The notes under the pieces were generated by a model. That model had not been told where the DNA came from. It saw only the letters and a list, made by a program, of their open reading frames with translations, and made no database searches. Below are positions 63,732 to 64,000 of a DNA stretch of 64,000 nt, in pieces. Source of the stretch: CAG-826 sp964583155 (GTDB lineage Bacteria; Bacillota_I; Bacilli_A; RFN20; CAG-826). Made by a program: the position numbers and the translations under genes. Within the stretch, counting starts at the first letter, position 1; every line of letters begins with the position of its first letter. The stretch is from contig CAZOUY010000008.1 in assembly GCA_964583155.1 (NCBI GenBank), positions 1 through 64,000 on the forward strand, given 5' to 3'.

Positions 63732-64000
63732 TGGAAATTAGATTTGAAAAGAATAAATTTTCTACAAAACTAAAAAGCATGCTGAAGGTGGATTTTCGCC
63801 GAATGTTCACGATGCCGCTTGTCTATATCATGGTTGGAGTCAGCTTTATCATACCTATTCTTATTTTGGTGATGACAACGATGATGCCGGAAACGACGAT
63901 AGATCCCGTGACTGGGGCTGAAACGACGATTGAGACCTTCACCAATGTTTGGCAATCAATCGGATCGGCCAGTGGCACGGCGATGAGCATGGATTTGACA
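63731..64000 (+). CDS. ABC-2 type permease, copy 2 (partial, runs off the window)
   Basis: The first 90 codons are present: MEIRFEKNKFSTKLKSMLKV followed by DFRRMFTMPLVYIMVGVSF and the first membrane segment, then an outside loop rich in Thr (PETTIDPVTGAETTIE). It parallels the permease at 61993 in position and start layout. The gene is open to the end of the window. Confidence 0.85.
   Translation, partial: MEIRFEKNKFSTKLKSMLKVDFRRMFTMPLVYIMVGVSFIIPILILVMTTMMPETTIDPVTGAETTIETFTNVWQSIGSASGTAMSMDLT

Overview
The window looks like a chromosome segment of a low-GC Gram-positive bacterium (Bacillota, class Bacilli in the broad sense, probably a gut lineage near Erysipelotrichales/Acholeplasmatales; this placement is inference). 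It has T-box leaders on leuS and tyrS, an EzrA homologue, YtfI/GerW-like and Cse60-like proteins, an M42 peptidase, PepV, YtpR, and a tyrS/rpsD/ezrA/cysteine desulfurase/thiI order like that of Bacillus. Clear genes end in TGA as well as TAA, so the standard code applies.

Positions 1-22.3k are mostly housekeeping: a lipoprotein, T-box-leuS, a Cse60-like protein, Tex, a second lipoprotein, a coaX operon (pantothenate kinase, ECF S component, PepV, TrmB, M42 peptidase, YtpR, an M48-TPR membrane protein), a GNAT protein, MurC, a LacI regulator, a D-2-hydroxyacid dehydrogenase and T-box-tyrS. Between tyrS and rpsD lie a 1432-residue protein (Sel1 repeats, then TIR, then a NACHT-like NTPase) and a three-gene ABC exporter. 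rpsD, with a structured leader, diverges from ezrA, which is followed by the desulfurase and thiI, a small basic protein, a zinc-ribbon membrane protein and the YtfI/GerW pair.

Positions 36.5k-57.1k are an AT-rich polymorphic-toxin island. A holin-like protein precedes a 2112-residue RHS protein without a visible signal peptide, whose tip ends in a ParB-like domain and is followed by an immunity gene. About 13 kb of displaced RHS C-terminal/immunity cassettes follow. Most restart at the end of the RHS core and are preceded by a recurring hairpin-bearing leader. Many are damaged by stops, frameshifts or deletions, while the immunity genes are mostly intact. The array also carries a duplicated immunity block, a 434-bp IS remnant with an exact 8-bp target duplication whose empty site survives in the other duplicate, a truncated IS30-like transposase, and a MITE-like repeat family that also appears at the window's first bases.

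Positions 57.5k-64k hold a TetR regulator divergent from a probable operon: a condensation-fold acyltransferase-like protein, a repeat protein of unknown function, a membrane protein and two tandem BcrA-like ABC transporters, the last permease running off the window. This may be a regulated small-molecule or lipid modification/export locus.

The strongest candidates for new biology are the Sel1-TIR-NACHT protein with its inverted NLR-like domain order, the hairpin leaders of the orphan toxin cassettes, and the TetR/condensation/EFLHTKG-repeat/ABC locus.
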